From assembly GCF_040546585.1 (NCBI RefSeq), contig NZ_JBEPOC010000001.1, forward strand, positions 1,364,001 to 1,428,000: a stretch of 64,000 bases of DNA, in the 5' to 3' direction. Each line of letters begins with the position of its first letter. Position 1 is the first letter of the stretch. The notes under the pieces are model-generated. The model was not told the origin of the DNA and ran no database searches. It worked only from the letters and a program-made list of their open reading frames with translations. The DNA comes from Marmoricola sp. OAE513 (GTDB lineage Bacteria > Actinomycetota > Actinomycetes > Propionibacteriales > Nocardioidaceae). Of the stretch, positions 9,250 through 18,982 are shown piece by piece. A program made the position numbers and the translations under genes.

Positions 9250-10221
9250 ATGATCCGACTCGAGGGTGTCGGCAAGACGTACGACGACGGCACCCAAGCG
9301 GTCCAGGAGCTCGACCTGGAGATCGCCGAGTCCGAGCTGGTCTGCCTCGTCGGCCCGTCGGGCTGCGGCAAGTCGACGACGCTGAAGATGATCAACCGGC
9401 TGATCGAGCCCACGTCGGGACGGATCTACGTCGACGGCGTCGACGTGACCGGAGCCGACCCGGTCGAGCTGCGCCGTGGCATCGGCTACGTCATCCAGCA
9501 GGTCGGACTGTTCCCGCACCAGGACATCGCCACCAACGTCGCCACCGTGCCGAGCCTCCTCGGTTGGGACAAGAAGAGGGCACGCGCCCGGGCGACCGAG
9601 CTGCTCGACCTCGTCGGCCTCGACCCCTCGACCTTCGCCAAGCGCTACCCGCACCAGCTCTCCGGCGGCCAGCGCCAGCGCGTCGGAGTGGCCCGTGCTC
9701 TTGCGGCGGACCCGCCGGTGCTGCTGATGGACGAGCCGTTCGGCGCGGTCGACCCCGTCGTCCGCGGTCGGCTGCAGGACGAGTTCCTGCGGCTCCAGCG
9801 CGACCTCGGCAAGACCGTGGTGATGGTGACCCACGACATCGACGAGGCCGTGAAGATGGGCGACCGGGTGGCGGTCTTCGCCGCCGGCGGGCGTCTGGCC
9901 CAGTACGACACGCCCGCCGCGATCCTGGGCGCGCCCGGCGACGACTTCGTGGCCGAGTTCGTCGGGAAGGCCCGCGGCCTGCGCCGGCTCGCGGTCACCG
10001 GGATCGACCCGGCTCACCTCGAGCCGCTGGACGACGTACCGGCCGCGGCGCTGGCCGGCACGGTGGAGGTGTCCTCCTCGCTGGAGCAGGCGCTGGCGCT
10101 GCTCATGCGCGAGGACAAGCCGATGCTCGGCGTCACCGACGGGCCGACGTTCCTCGGCGTGCTGACCCCGAACGGGATCCACGCGATGCTCCGGGCGGAC
10201 GTCAACCGTCCCGCTGGTTGA
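9250..10221 (+). CDS. Osmoprotectant ABC transporter ATP-binding protein (OpuCA/ProV type)
   Basis: A 323-residue ABC ATPase with Walker A GPSGCGKST, Q-loop region QQVGLFPHQDI, signature LSGGQRQRVGVA, Walker B VLLMDEPFGAVDP and switch histidine in VTHDIDEA. The C-terminus carries one CBS-like segment (VEVSSSLEQALALLMRE... FLGVLTPNGI), as in OpuCA/ProV proteins, where CBS domains sense ionic strength. ATG 9250 gives MIRLEGVGKTY, the usual beginning of this family; an in-frame GTG at 9202 would overlap the divergent permease gene. The stop codon TGA at 10219-10221 lies inside a copy of the dispersed repeat element (GGTTGAGCCTGTCG). Confidence 0.9.
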   Translation: MIRLEGVGKTYDDGTQAVQELDLEIAESELVCLVGPSGCGKSTTLKMINRLIEPTSGRIYVDGVDVTGADPVELRRGIGYVIQQVGLFPHQDIATNVATVPSLLGWDKKRARARATELLDLVGLDPSTFAKRYPHQLSGGQRQRVGVARALAADPPVLLMDEPFGAVDPVVRGRLQDEFLRLQRDLGKTVVMVTHDIDEAVKMGDRVAVFAAGGRLAQYDTPAAILGAPGDDFVAEFVGKARGLRRLAVTGIDPAHLEPLDDVPAAALAGTVEVSSSLEQALALLMREDKPMLGVTDGPTFLGVLTPNGIHAMLRADVNRPAG

Positions 10222-10234
10222 GCCTGTCGGAAGT

Positions 10235-10870
10235 TCAGGCGAGCCTGGCGTCCTGCGCCGCGTGCTTGCCGGCGGCGCGCGCGATCTTCTCGTCGAACTC
10301 GATCAGGTCGTCGACCGAACCGCGCTCCCGCCCGACGAGGTCGAGCTCGCTGACCGCGTCGCGGGCAGCCTCCTGCTCCGCGCGCAGCAGGTCGATGGAG
10401 CGCTCGAGCTCGGCGACCCGGACGAGGGCGGAGGCGAACGCGGACTCGGCGGTGTCGGCCCGTACCGCTCCGGCGGCGACCTCGCGCTGCGCCTTGACCA
10501 GCGCGGCCTGCAGCTCGTGGATCGAGGTGTTCGAGACGGCCAGGCGCTCGGTCATCACGGTCGTGAACTCGGCGTGCTCCGCAGCGCGCTCGGAGAACAG
10601 CGAACGGTAGGCGCTGGCAGTCGCGGCCCGGTCGGCGGCGTTCTCCCGCCGCGACTGCAGGACCTCGGTCCACACGATCCGCAACGCGGCCCAGCCGAGC
10701 ACGAGCGCGACGACCGAGCTGACCGACAGCAGCGCCGGCGACTGGGTGGGCAGGGCAGCGAGCACCGCGACGGTGGCCACGCCCAGCAGGAAGACGGCGA
10801 CCGTGACCCGCACGCTGCGCTGGCGGCGCCGGGACGAGGTGAACGAGGCGGACGATCGGGTTCGGGCCAT
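10235..10870 (-). CDS. Hypothetical membrane protein with two N-terminal helices and a long coiled coil
   Basis: I do not recognise a named family. The 211-residue protein begins with a basic segment (RTRSSASFTSSRRRQRS), then two hydrophobic helices (about residues 20-42 and 46-66), then an alanine/glutamate-rich heptad-like helix to about residue 180. The C-terminus (VDDLIEFDEKIARAAGKHAAQDARLA) is polar. The topology suggests a membrane-anchored cytoplasmic coiled coil. It lies directly downstream of the DUF3180 gene (3 bp gap), so it is probably the last gene of the folate operon. Confidence 0.6.
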   Translation of the reverse strand: MARTRSSASFTSSRRRQRSVRVTVAVFLLGVATVAVLAALPTQSPALLSVSSVVALVLGWAALRIVWTEVLQSRRENAADRAATASAYRSLFSERAAEHAEFTTVMTERLAVSNTSIHELQAALVKAQREVAAGAVRADTAESAFASALVRVAELERSIDLLRAEQEAARDAVSELDLVGRERGSVDDLIEFDEKIARAAGKHAAQDARLA

Positions 10871-10873
10871 GCC

Positions 10874-11377
10874 TCAGGGTAGGTCGAACGAGTCGCCCGG
10901 AGGCACCCGACACGCGTGCTCCAGCAGCAGCCCCGCGGCGACCCCGACCGCCGCGCCGAGGCCGGCGAGCAGCGCGAGGACGATGTCGGTCGACGCGGCG
11001 TCGCTGGCCACCCCGATCCGGGAGATCACCACGCCCAGGCACAGGCCGAGCGTCGCAGCGGCCACCCGGGCGATCGTCTTGCCGAGCACCAGCCGCGACA
11101 GGCCCTGTCGCGGGGGCAGACCGACGCGCTCGGCCTGGACGGCCCGCCGGGTCAGGAAGGCGATCCCCAGCGTGATCGCAGCGACGAACCAGATCGCCCC
11201 GATCGTCAGCCAGCCGACGTCCAGCCTCGGCCAGTCCGAGCCGAGCGCTTGGCGGCGGCCGGCCCAGCCGACCAGCAGCCCGGCGAGCCCGAGGACGACC
11301 AGCGGCCCCGGGCCGGTGACCGAGACCCGGCCGACCGGGTCCTGCGGAGGCCCGGTGCCCGGACCCGCCTGGCTCAT
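10874..11377 (-). CDS. DUF3180-family membrane protein
   Basis: A 167-residue protein with four predicted membrane helices (roughly residues 22-38, 57-76, 105-124 and 130-150). Small four-helix proteins at exactly this place after folK are a constant feature of actinobacterial folate operons and are named DUF3180; the function is unknown. Its ATG overlaps the folK stop by four bases (ATGA at 11374-11377), so it is translationally coupled to folK. Confidence 0.8.
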   Translation of the reverse strand: MSQAGPGTGPPQDPVGRVSVTGPGPLVVLGLAGLLVGWAGRRQALGSDWPRLDVGWLTIGAIWFVAAITLGIAFLTRRAVQAERVGLPPRQGLSRLVLGKTIARVAAATLGLCLGVVISRIGVASDAASTDIVLALLAGLGAAVGVAAGLLLEHACRVPPGDSFDLP

Positions 11378-11940
11378 TGCAGCTCGAGAACCAGGTCGTC
11401 GCGCCGGACGACGCCGTCCCGGCCGGTCTTCTCGAGCAGCTCCTCCACGGTGCCGTAGCCGGGGATCTCGGCGTCGGACTCCAGGTCGAACCAGGGCACC
11501 AGCACGAAGGCGCGCTCGGCGGCACGCGGGTGCGGCAGCCGCAGGTTCTCCTCGTCCGCGTGCCGGTCGCCGACGACGATCAGGTCGACGTCCAGGGTGC
11601 GCGGGGCGTTCCGCTCGCCGCGCTCGCGTCCGTACGCCGCCTCGACCGCGTGCGCCCGCTCGAGCAGGGTCCGGGCCGACAGCGTCGTGTCCAGCGTGAT
11701 GACAGCGTTGAGGAAGGTCTTCGAGCCCTCCGGCGCGCCGACGGGCTCGGTCTCATAGACCGGCGAGACGCCGGTGATCCAGACCTCGGGGGTGTCACCC
11801 AGCGCGTCGACGGCGCCCTGGAGCGCGTACATCCGCTCGCCGAGGTTGGAGCCGATCGAGATCACGCAGCGGCGGATCGGGTGCATGTCACCGGTCAGGG
11901 TGTCCGCGTCGATCACAGCGGGGTTCGGGGACTCGGTCAT
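11374..11940 (-). CDS. folK: 2-amino-4-hydroxy-6-hydroxymethyldihydropteridine diphosphokinase
   Basis: HPPK transfers pyrophosphate from ATP to 6-hydroxymethyl-7,8-dihydropterin in folate synthesis. The 188-residue protein shows ISIGSNLGER, the pterin/ATP-site segment NAPRTLDVDLI (with the metal-binding DxD), and LPHPRAAERAFVLVPW. About 25 extra residues precede the domain. ATG 11940 was chosen because it overlaps the folB stop (ATGA at 11937-11940), as at the other junctions of this operon. Confidence 0.95.
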   Translation of the reverse strand: MTESPNPAVIDADTLTGDMHPIRRCVISIGSNLGERMYALQGAVDALGDTPEVWITGVSPVYETEPVGAPEGSKTFLNAVITLDTTLSARTLLERAHAVEAAYGRERGERNAPRTLDVDLIVVGDRHADEENLRLPHPRAAERAFVLVPWFDLESDAEIPGYGTVEELLEKTGRDGVVRRDDLVLELQ

Positions 11941-12299
11941 GTTCGGCTCCGTCTGATCGTGAGGGCCACGTCGGAGAACGTCGCGGCTATCGGGGCGTTC
12001 GGCTTGTGGACGGTGACGTCCACCTGGTCGACTTGCTCGTAGGTCAGGCACACGTCGGCGATCCGCTGCGCCAAGGTCTCGATCAGGTCCACCGGGTCGT
12101 TCTCGACGGCGGTCTTCACGGCCTCGACCAGCTCGCCGTAGTGAACGGTCTTGGTCAGGTCATCTGCAACAGCGGCTGCACTCGTATCCATCCCGAGCAC
12201 CAGGTCGATCACGAAGATCTGCCCGTCGCGACGCTCGAAATCGAACACACCGTGGTGTGCGTAGATCTCGATCCCGCGGACTGCCAACTGGTCATTCAT
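11937..12299 (-). CDS. folB: Dihydroneopterin aldolase
   Basis: DHNA converts 7,8-dihydroneopterin to 6-hydroxymethyldihydropterin and glycolaldehyde. The 120-residue length is typical. Family features are the start RGIEIYAHHGVFDFER, the VHYGELV segment, and the catalytic lysine region VTVHKPNAPI. It overlaps folP by four bases (12296-12299) and folK by four bases, indicating tight coupling in one polycistron. Confidence 0.95.
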   Translation of the reverse strand: MNDQLAVRGIEIYAHHGVFDFERRDGQIFVIDLVLGMDTSAAAVADDLTKTVHYGELVEAVKTAVENDPVDLIETLAQRIADVCLTYEQVDQVDVTVHKPNAPIAATFSDVALTIRRSRT

Positions 12300-13195
12300 G
12301 CCGGATCGACCCTACCCGCGGGGTCGGACGGTACAAACTCGCGGCCCTCGACCTGCGCGACCACGCGGAGCGCGTCGACCGTGCGGCGCACCTCGTGCAC
12401 CCGCAGGCACCAGACGCCCGTGCGGGCAGCGAGCGTGCTGATCGCCACGTTGGCGTCCTCGCGGTCGGCGACGTCGCGCGGCGCCCCGTCCGGACCGGCC
12501 AGCAGAGACCCGAGGAAGGACTTGCGGCTCGCCCCGAGAAGGACCGGCAGACCCAGGCGCTCCAGCTCCTCGAGGCGCCGCAGCAGCTCCCAATTGTGCT
12601 CGGCCGTCTTCGCGAACCCCAGACCCGGGTCGACGGCCAGACGGTCTGCGGAGATCCCGGCCCCGAGGGCCGCCTGCACCCGGAGCACCAGCTCGTCGCC
12701 CACCTCGCGGACCACGTCGTCGTACGTCGCCCGCCCGGCCATCTCGGTCGCGTGCGCCCGCCAGTGCATCGCGACGTACGGCGCCCCGCGGTCCGCGACC
12801 ACGCCCAGGATCTCGGGGTCGGCCAGACCGCCGGACACGTCGTTGACCAGGGTCGCACCCGCCGCGAGCGCAGCATCGGCCACCTGCGCGCGCATGGTGT
12901 CGACCGAGACGACCGCGCCGCGCTCGACCAGGCCGGAGATCACCGGGACCACCCGGGAGAGCTCCTCGGCGACCAGCGGGCGGGTGGCACCCGGCCTCGT
13001 CGACTCACCGCCGATGTCGAGCACGTCCGCGCCCTGGGCGAGCAGCGCGAGGCCGTGGGTGATCGCGGCCTCGACATCGGCGTACAGGCCGCCGTCGGAG
13101 AAGGAGTCCGGGGTGACGTTGAGGACGCCCATCACCAAGGGTCGGTCCAACGCCGGGAGGCCGGCGACGTGGCGTCGGGTCAGACCGGCCGTCAC
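12296..13195 (-). CDS. folP: Dihydropteroate synthase
   Basis: DHPS condenses 6-hydroxymethyldihydropterin pyrophosphate with p-aminobenzoate; it is the sulfonamide target. The TIM-barrel protein (299 residues) has MGVLNVTPDSFSDGG, DIGGESTRPGA, VSVDTMRA, LVNDVSGG, VDPGLGFAKT and the C-terminal GASRKSFLG and LRVHEV motifs, so the substrate loops appear complete. It starts with ATG 13195, 16 bp after the folE stop. Confidence 0.95.
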   Translation of the reverse strand: MTAGLTRRHVAGLPALDRPLVMGVLNVTPDSFSDGGLYADVEAAITHGLALLAQGADVLDIGGESTRPGATRPLVAEELSRVVPVISGLVERGAVVSVDTMRAQVADAALAAGATLVNDVSGGLADPEILGVVADRGAPYVAMHWRAHATEMAGRATYDDVVREVGDELVLRVQAALGAGISADRLAVDPGLGFAKTAEHNWELLRRLEELERLGLPVLLGASRKSFLGSLLAGPDGAPRDVADREDANVAISTLAARTGVWCLRVHEVRRTVDALRVVAQVEGREFVPSDPAGRVDPA

Positions 13196-13211
13196 GGCGG
13201 TTGCTCCTCGC

Positions 13212-13819
13212 CTACCGGTGCGCGGCGTTGATCAGCGCCATCGCCTCGGAGCGGGTCGCGGCGTTGTGCATGATCCCGCGGACCGCCGAGGTGATCGTGC
13301 GGGCGCCCGCCTTCTTCACCCCGCGCATGGTCATGCAGAGGTGCTCGGCCTCGATCACCACGATGACTCCGCGGGCGTCGAGGATCTCCATCAGGGAGTC
13401 GGCGACCTGGGTGGTCAGCCGCTCCTGGACCTGGGGCCGCTTCGCGTAGACGTCGACGAGCCGGGCGAGCTTGGACAGGCCGGTGATCTTGCCGGACTCC
13501 GACGGGATGTAACCGACGTGCGCGACACCGGTGAAGGGCACCAGGTGGTGCTCGCACATCGACCAGAGCTCGATGTCACGGACCAGGACCATCTCGTCGT
13601 GCCCGAGGTCGAAGGTCGTCGTCAGGACGTCCTCCGCGGTCTTGCGCAGACCTTGGGTCAGCTCCTCGTAGGCACGCGCGACCCGCGCCGGGGTCTCGCG
13701 CAGCCCTTCGCGGTCGGGGTCCTCCCCGATCGCGAACAGGAGCTCGCGCACGGCGGCAGCAGCCCGGTCGTGGTCGAAGTCCTTCACGGGACCGGACCCG
13801 CCGCTGACCGGGCCGATGC

Positions 13820-13823
<4 letters not shown>
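13212..13823 (-). CDS. folE: GTP cyclohydrolase I
   Basis: FolE opens GTP to 7,8-dihydroneopterin triphosphate, the first step of folate synthesis. The 203-residue protein has the zinc-binding motifs [11 protein letters not shown] and EHLCMTMRG, and the central motif [13 protein letters not shown]. The GTG at 13823 overlaps the ftsH stop (GTGA, 13820-13823), as is common at this junction in actinobacteria; the frame is open further upstream, but that part lies inside ftsH. First gene of the folE-folP-folB-folK-DUF3180 run. Confidence 0.95.
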
Positions 13824-15816
<1,993 letters not shown>

Positions 15817-15916
15817 ACTCTCAGGTAGTCCCAGAACGCGCTTGCTGGCCCGTGGGTTGAGCCTGATACCCGGTTGGTCGAGCCGGGTACCCCGTGGGTC
15901 GAGCTCAGTCGAGACC
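15817..15916. repeat. Dispersed palindromic repeat copies between hpt and ftsH
   Basis: The 100 bp between the hpt stop and the ftsH start contain three degenerate copies of the dispersed element seen elsewhere in the window: GGTTGAGCCTG (about 15854), GGTTGGTCGAGCC (about 15872) and GGGTCGAGCTCAGTCGAGACC (about 15896-15916). The last copy touches the hpt stop codon. The ftsH promoter must lie within or overlap this segment; no clear -35/-10 pair was recognised. Confidence 0.6.
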
Positions 15917-16468
15917 TCAGCTGTAGACGTGCGGGGCCAGGGTGCCGATGTCCCGCAGGTTGCGGTACCGCTCCTGGTAGTCGAGGCCGTAGCCGACCAC
16001 GAACTCGTTCGGGATGTCCCACCCGACGTACTTCACGTCCACGTCCATGCTGAGCGCCTCCGGCTTGCGCAGCAGGGTGCAGATCTCGAGCGAGGCCGGG
16101 TTGCGCGAGGCCAGGTTGGAGACCAGCCAGGACAGCGTCAGACCGGTGTCGATGATCTCGTCGACCACGATCACGTGCCGGTTGGTGATGTCGGTGTCGA
16201 GGTCCTTGAGGATCCGGACGACGCCGGAGGACTTGGTGCCCGACCCGTAGGAGGAGACCGCCATCCAGTCCATCTCGACGTGCCGGTGGAAAGCGCGCGC
16301 CAGGTCGGCCATCACCATCACCGCACCGCGGAGGATCCCGACGATCAGGATGTCCTTACCGGCGTAGTCGGCCTCGATCGTCGCGGCGAGCTCGCCGAGC
16401 TTTGCCCGGATCTCGTCCTCGGTGTACAGGATGTTGACGAGGTCGGCTTCGACATCCGCGGCGTCCAT
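15917..16468 (-). CDS. hpt: Hypoxanthine phosphoribosyltransferase
   Basis: Purine salvage enzyme making IMP/GMP from hypoxanthine/guanine and PRPP. The 183-residue protein has the PRPP-binding loop [17 protein letters not shown], the N-terminal [12 protein letters not shown] segment, the flexible-loop residues [13 protein letters not shown] and the base-specificity region [21 protein letters not shown] 16468 was chosen from homology and because it clears the divergent gene at 16535. Usually hpt directly follows tilS; here two plus-strand genes separate them. Confidence 0.95.
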   Translation of the reverse strand: MDAADVEADLVNILYTEDEIRAKLGELAATIEADYAGKDILIVGILRGAVMVMADLARAFHRHVEMDWMAVSSYGSGTKSSGVVRILKDLDTDITNRHVIVVDEIIDTGLTLSWLVSNLASRNPASLEICTLLRKPEALSMDVDVKYVGWDIPNEFVVGYGLDYQERYRNLRDIGTLAPHVYS

Positions 16469-16534
16469 GACGCAAAGGGTGCCACAGCCGGCCTGCGCCG
16501 GAATGATCCGGGGCACCCCGGACGTTGACCAGCC

Positions 16535-17578
16535 ATGCGGCTCTCCGTCCTCGACCTCGTCCCCGTGCGCTCCGACCAGTCCACCTCGGACGCGCTGGCG
16601 GCGACGAGGGCCCTCGCGCGGACCGCCGACGAGGCGGGCTACCACCGCTACTGGCTGGCCGAGCACCACAACATGCCGGCCGTGGCGGCGACCAACCCGC
16701 CGCTGCTGATCGCGATGGTCGCAGGCGCGACCGAACGGATCCGCGTGGGCTCCGGCGGCGTGATGCTGCCCAACCACGCGCCGCTGGTGGTCGCGGAGCA
16801 GTTCGCGCTCCTGGAGGCCGCCTTCCCGGGCCGGATCGACCTGGGCATCGGCCGCGCGCCCGGCACCGACCCGGTGACCTCCTACGCCCTGCGGCACGGC
16901 GCCGGCGGGGTGAGCGACGACGCGGTAGCGCAGTTCCCGTCGTACGTCGACAACGTGATCGCGATGATGAGCCCCGGCGGTGTCGGCCTGCAGGTCAACG
17001 GTCGGGTGCACGCCCTGGTCGCCACGCCGACCGCGACGTCGGTGCCGCCGGTCTGGCTGCTCGGCTCCTCGGACTACTCCGCCCAGCTGGCCGCGGCTCG
17101 TGGTCTCCCGTACGTCTTCGCCCACCACTTCTCCGGCAACGGCACCGACCGGGCGCTCGACCTCTACCGCAGCGGCTTCCAGCCCTCGGAGCACCTGGAA
17201 GCACCGGAGACCTTCCTGACCGTGAACACGGTCGTGGCCGCGACGCAGGAGGAGGCCGAGGCCCTGGCCCTTCCGCAGATCCAGGCGATGGTCACCCTGC
17301 GCACCGGAGGCGACCTGCGGCCGCAACGGTTGATCGAGGACGCCGAGGCGAACCCGGTCCCGGACGCGCACCTGCCTCTGGTCGAGGCGATGCGGCACCG
17401 CTGGGTGATCGGTACGCCGGAGTCGGCCGCCGAGCAGCTCACCGGGCTCGCGGCGACGTACGGCGTGGACGAGGTGATGGTGCACCCGGTCGCCGGCGCG
17501 CGCACGGGGACCCCGGTCGACGCCTCGCCGGCGCGGGAGGAGACGCTGCGGCTGCTGGCGAAGGAGCTGCTGGCCTGA
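16535..17578 (+). CDS. LLM-class flavin-dependent oxidoreductase (luciferase-like)
   Basis: A 347-residue TIM-barrel protein of the bacterial luciferase superfamily, using FMN or F420. It belongs to the MsnO8/YhbW-like group: the start [13 protein letters not shown], then [63 protein letters not shown] and [13 protein letters not shown] are family hallmarks. The substrate is unknown. It is divergent from hpt (66 bp between starts) and is the first of two plus-strand genes separating hpt from tilS. Confidence 0.88.
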   Translation: MRLSVLDLVPVRSDQSTSDALAATRALARTADEAGYHRYWLAEHHNMPAVAATNPPLLIAMVAGATERIRVGSGGVMLPNHAPLVVAEQFALLEAAFPGRIDLGIGRAPGTDPVTSYALRHGAGGVSDDAVAQFPSYVDNVIAMMSPGGVGLQVNGRVHALVATPTATSVPPVWLLGSSDYSAQLAAARGLPYVFAHHFSGNGTDRALDLYRSGFQPSEHLEAPETFLTVNTVVAATQEEAEALALPQIQAMVTLRTGGDLRPQRLIEDAEANPVPDAHLPLVEAMRHRWVIGTPESAAEQLTGLAATYGVDEVMVHPVAGARTGTPVDASPAREETLRLLAKELLA

Positions 17579-17617
17579 TCCCTGGGCCATGTCGGCCCGG
17601 GCTCCTAGTCTCGGAGC

Positions 17618-18721
17618 GTGACCGTCCACCAGCTGTCCCGTGCCGACGCACGACGGATCGCCGTGCGCGCCCAGCTGCTCGCCGAACCGCGACCGACCGA
17701 CCTGGTCGAGGTCGTCCGGCACCTGACGCTGCTGCAGCTCGACCCGACGGCGTCGATCGCCCCCGCCGCCGACCTGGTTCTCTGGAGCCGGCTGGGGTCG
17801 GCGTACGACCGTGACGCGCTGCGCGTCGCGCGCGACCAGCTCGAGCTGATCGAGCTCCAGGGGACCTTGAGGACCGATGATTACCTGGCCCTGGTCCGCG
17901 CGGACATGGAGGCGTGGCCGGGCACCGGGGAGCTGAAGCCGTGGCAGCACGAGCGGGTCGCCTGGGTCGAGGCGAACGGCGGCTGCCGGCACGACATCCT
18001 GGAGCTGCTCCGTACCGACGGCCCGCTGACGTCCCGGGACCTGCCGGACACCTGCGCCGTCCCCTGGCGATCGTCGGGCTGGACCAACAACCAGAACGTC
18101 ACCCGCCTGCTGGAGTTCATGGTCGCCCGCGGCGAGGTGGCCACCGCCGGGCGCGAGGGCCGCGAACGGCTCTGGGACCTGGCCGAGCGGGTGTACCCCG
18201 ACGAACCGGTCGTGCCCGCCGAGGAGGCCGCCGTACGCCGCGCCGAGCTCCGACTCAGCTCGCTCGGCCTGGCCAGGGCCAAGGTCGCCCTGGTTCCCGG
18301 CGAGCCCTTCGACGTCGGTGAGATCGGCGAGCCCGCGGTGGTCGAGGGAGTGAAGGGCACCTGGCGGGTCGATCCGGCGCAACTCGACCTGCCGTTCTCC
18401 GGAAGGACCGCGCTGCTCTCGCCCTTCGACCGCCTGGTGAAGGACCGCAAGCGCCTGACAGAGCTCTTCGAGTTCGACTACTACCTCGAGATGTTCAAGC
18501 CTGCGGCCCAGCGGCGGTGGGGCTACTACGCGCTGCCGATCCTGGTCGGCGACCGGCTGGTCGGCAAGCTCGATGCCACCGCCGAGCACGCTGAGGGCGT
18601 GCTGCGGGTCGACGCGATCCACGAGGACGAACCGTTCGACGCCACGACGGCGGCGTCGGTGCGTGCCGAGATCGAGGACCTGGCCGGGTGGCTAGGGCTC
18701 GAGGTCCTGTACGCCGACTGA
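17618..18721 (+). CDS. Winged-helix DNA glycosylase-like protein of the AlkZ/AlkX (YcaQ, HTH_42) family
   Basis: The 367-residue protein matches the HTH_42 superfamily, whose characterised members (Streptomyces AlkZ, E. coli YcaQ/AlkX) are DNA glycosylases that open interstrand crosslinks. The catalytic motif appears as Q-L-D at residues 40-42 (LTLLQLDPTASIAPA). The Q-phi-D form is, to my knowledge, typical of the YcaQ-like branch and Q-phi-Q of AlkZ. Further family segments are GTLRTDDYL, GPLTSRDLPD, a winged-helix stretch around residues 125-190, and LLSPFDRLVKDRKRLTELFEFDYYLE near the C-terminus. The start is GTG 17618, 39 bp after the previous gene; a short hairpin (GGGCC/GGCCC) lies between them. 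Confidence 0.8.
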   Translation: MTVHQLSRADARRIAVRAQLLAEPRPTDLVEVVRHLTLLQLDPTASIAPAADLVLWSRLGSAYDRDALRVARDQLELIELQGTLRTDDYLALVRADMEAWPGTGELKPWQHERVAWVEANGGCRHDILELLRTDGPLTSRDLPDTCAVPWRSSGWTNNQNVTRLLEFMVARGEVATAGREGRERLWDLAERVYPDEPVVPAEEAAVRRAELRLSSLGLARAKVALVPGEPFDVGEIGEPAVVEGVKGTWRVDPAQLDLPFSGRTALLSPFDRLVKDRKRLTELFEFDYYLEMFKPAAQRRWGYYALPILVGDRLVGKLDATAEHAEGVLRVDAIHEDEPFDATTAASVRAEIEDLAGWLGLEVLYAD

Positions 18722-18741
18722 CCTTCCCCCGGCCACCTCCG

Positions 18742-18851
18742 CCGACCGGGCTCAGATGCCCCACCAACAACGCCGACCGGGCTGAGATGTCCCACCAGAC
18801 CACCCCGACCGGGCTCAGATGTTCCACCAAACCGACCCGACCCGACCGGGA
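18742..18851. repeat. Tandem repeat array A (31-32 bp units, about 3.5 copies)
   Basis: Units start at 18742, 18773, 18805 and a partial one at about 18842. Each begins CCGACCGGGCT(C/G)AGATG followed by a variable CCACCA-rich half. Units are 31, 32 and 31 bp and differ by several substitutions. Read on the minus strand, the core is GGGACATCTCAGCCCGGTCG, which resembles the core of array B on the plus strand. The array lies between convergent genes just after the stop at 18721. There are no unique spacers, so it is not a CRISPR array. Confidence 0.8.
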
Positions 18852-18861
18852 GCCTTTCGGA

Positions 18862-18980
18862 TGGACATCCGCGCCGCTCGACGTTCGCGAGCGGGACATC
18901 CGCGCCCGCTCGACGTTCGAGGGCGGGACATCCGCGCCCGCTCGACGTTCGCGGGCGGGACATCCGCGCCCGCTCGGCGG
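18862..18980. repeat. Tandem repeat array B (32 bp units, about 3.75 copies), inverted relative to array A
   Basis: Units start at about 18862, 18893, 18925 and 18957. Each begins GGGACATCCGCGCCCGCTCG (first copy lacking a base or two), followed by ACGTTCGnGnGC; spacing is 31-32 bp. The last partial unit ends three bases before the tilS stop codon at 18983. Arrays A and B are imperfect inverted copies around 18852-18861, so the region could fold into a large imperfect hairpin on either strand and may serve the two convergent genes as a terminator. Confidence 0.8.
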
Positions 18981-18982
18981 AG

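Noticed and set aside
16469-18622. Upstream in-frame extension of hpt to a protein of 901 residues
   Set aside because: The extension is antisense to two recognisable genes and has no homology; hpt itself begins at 16468.
18742-18980. Regular 31-32 bp repeats suggested a CRISPR array
   Set aside because: Units are directly tandem without unique spacers, are imperfect, occur in two inverted arrays, and no cas genes are in the window.
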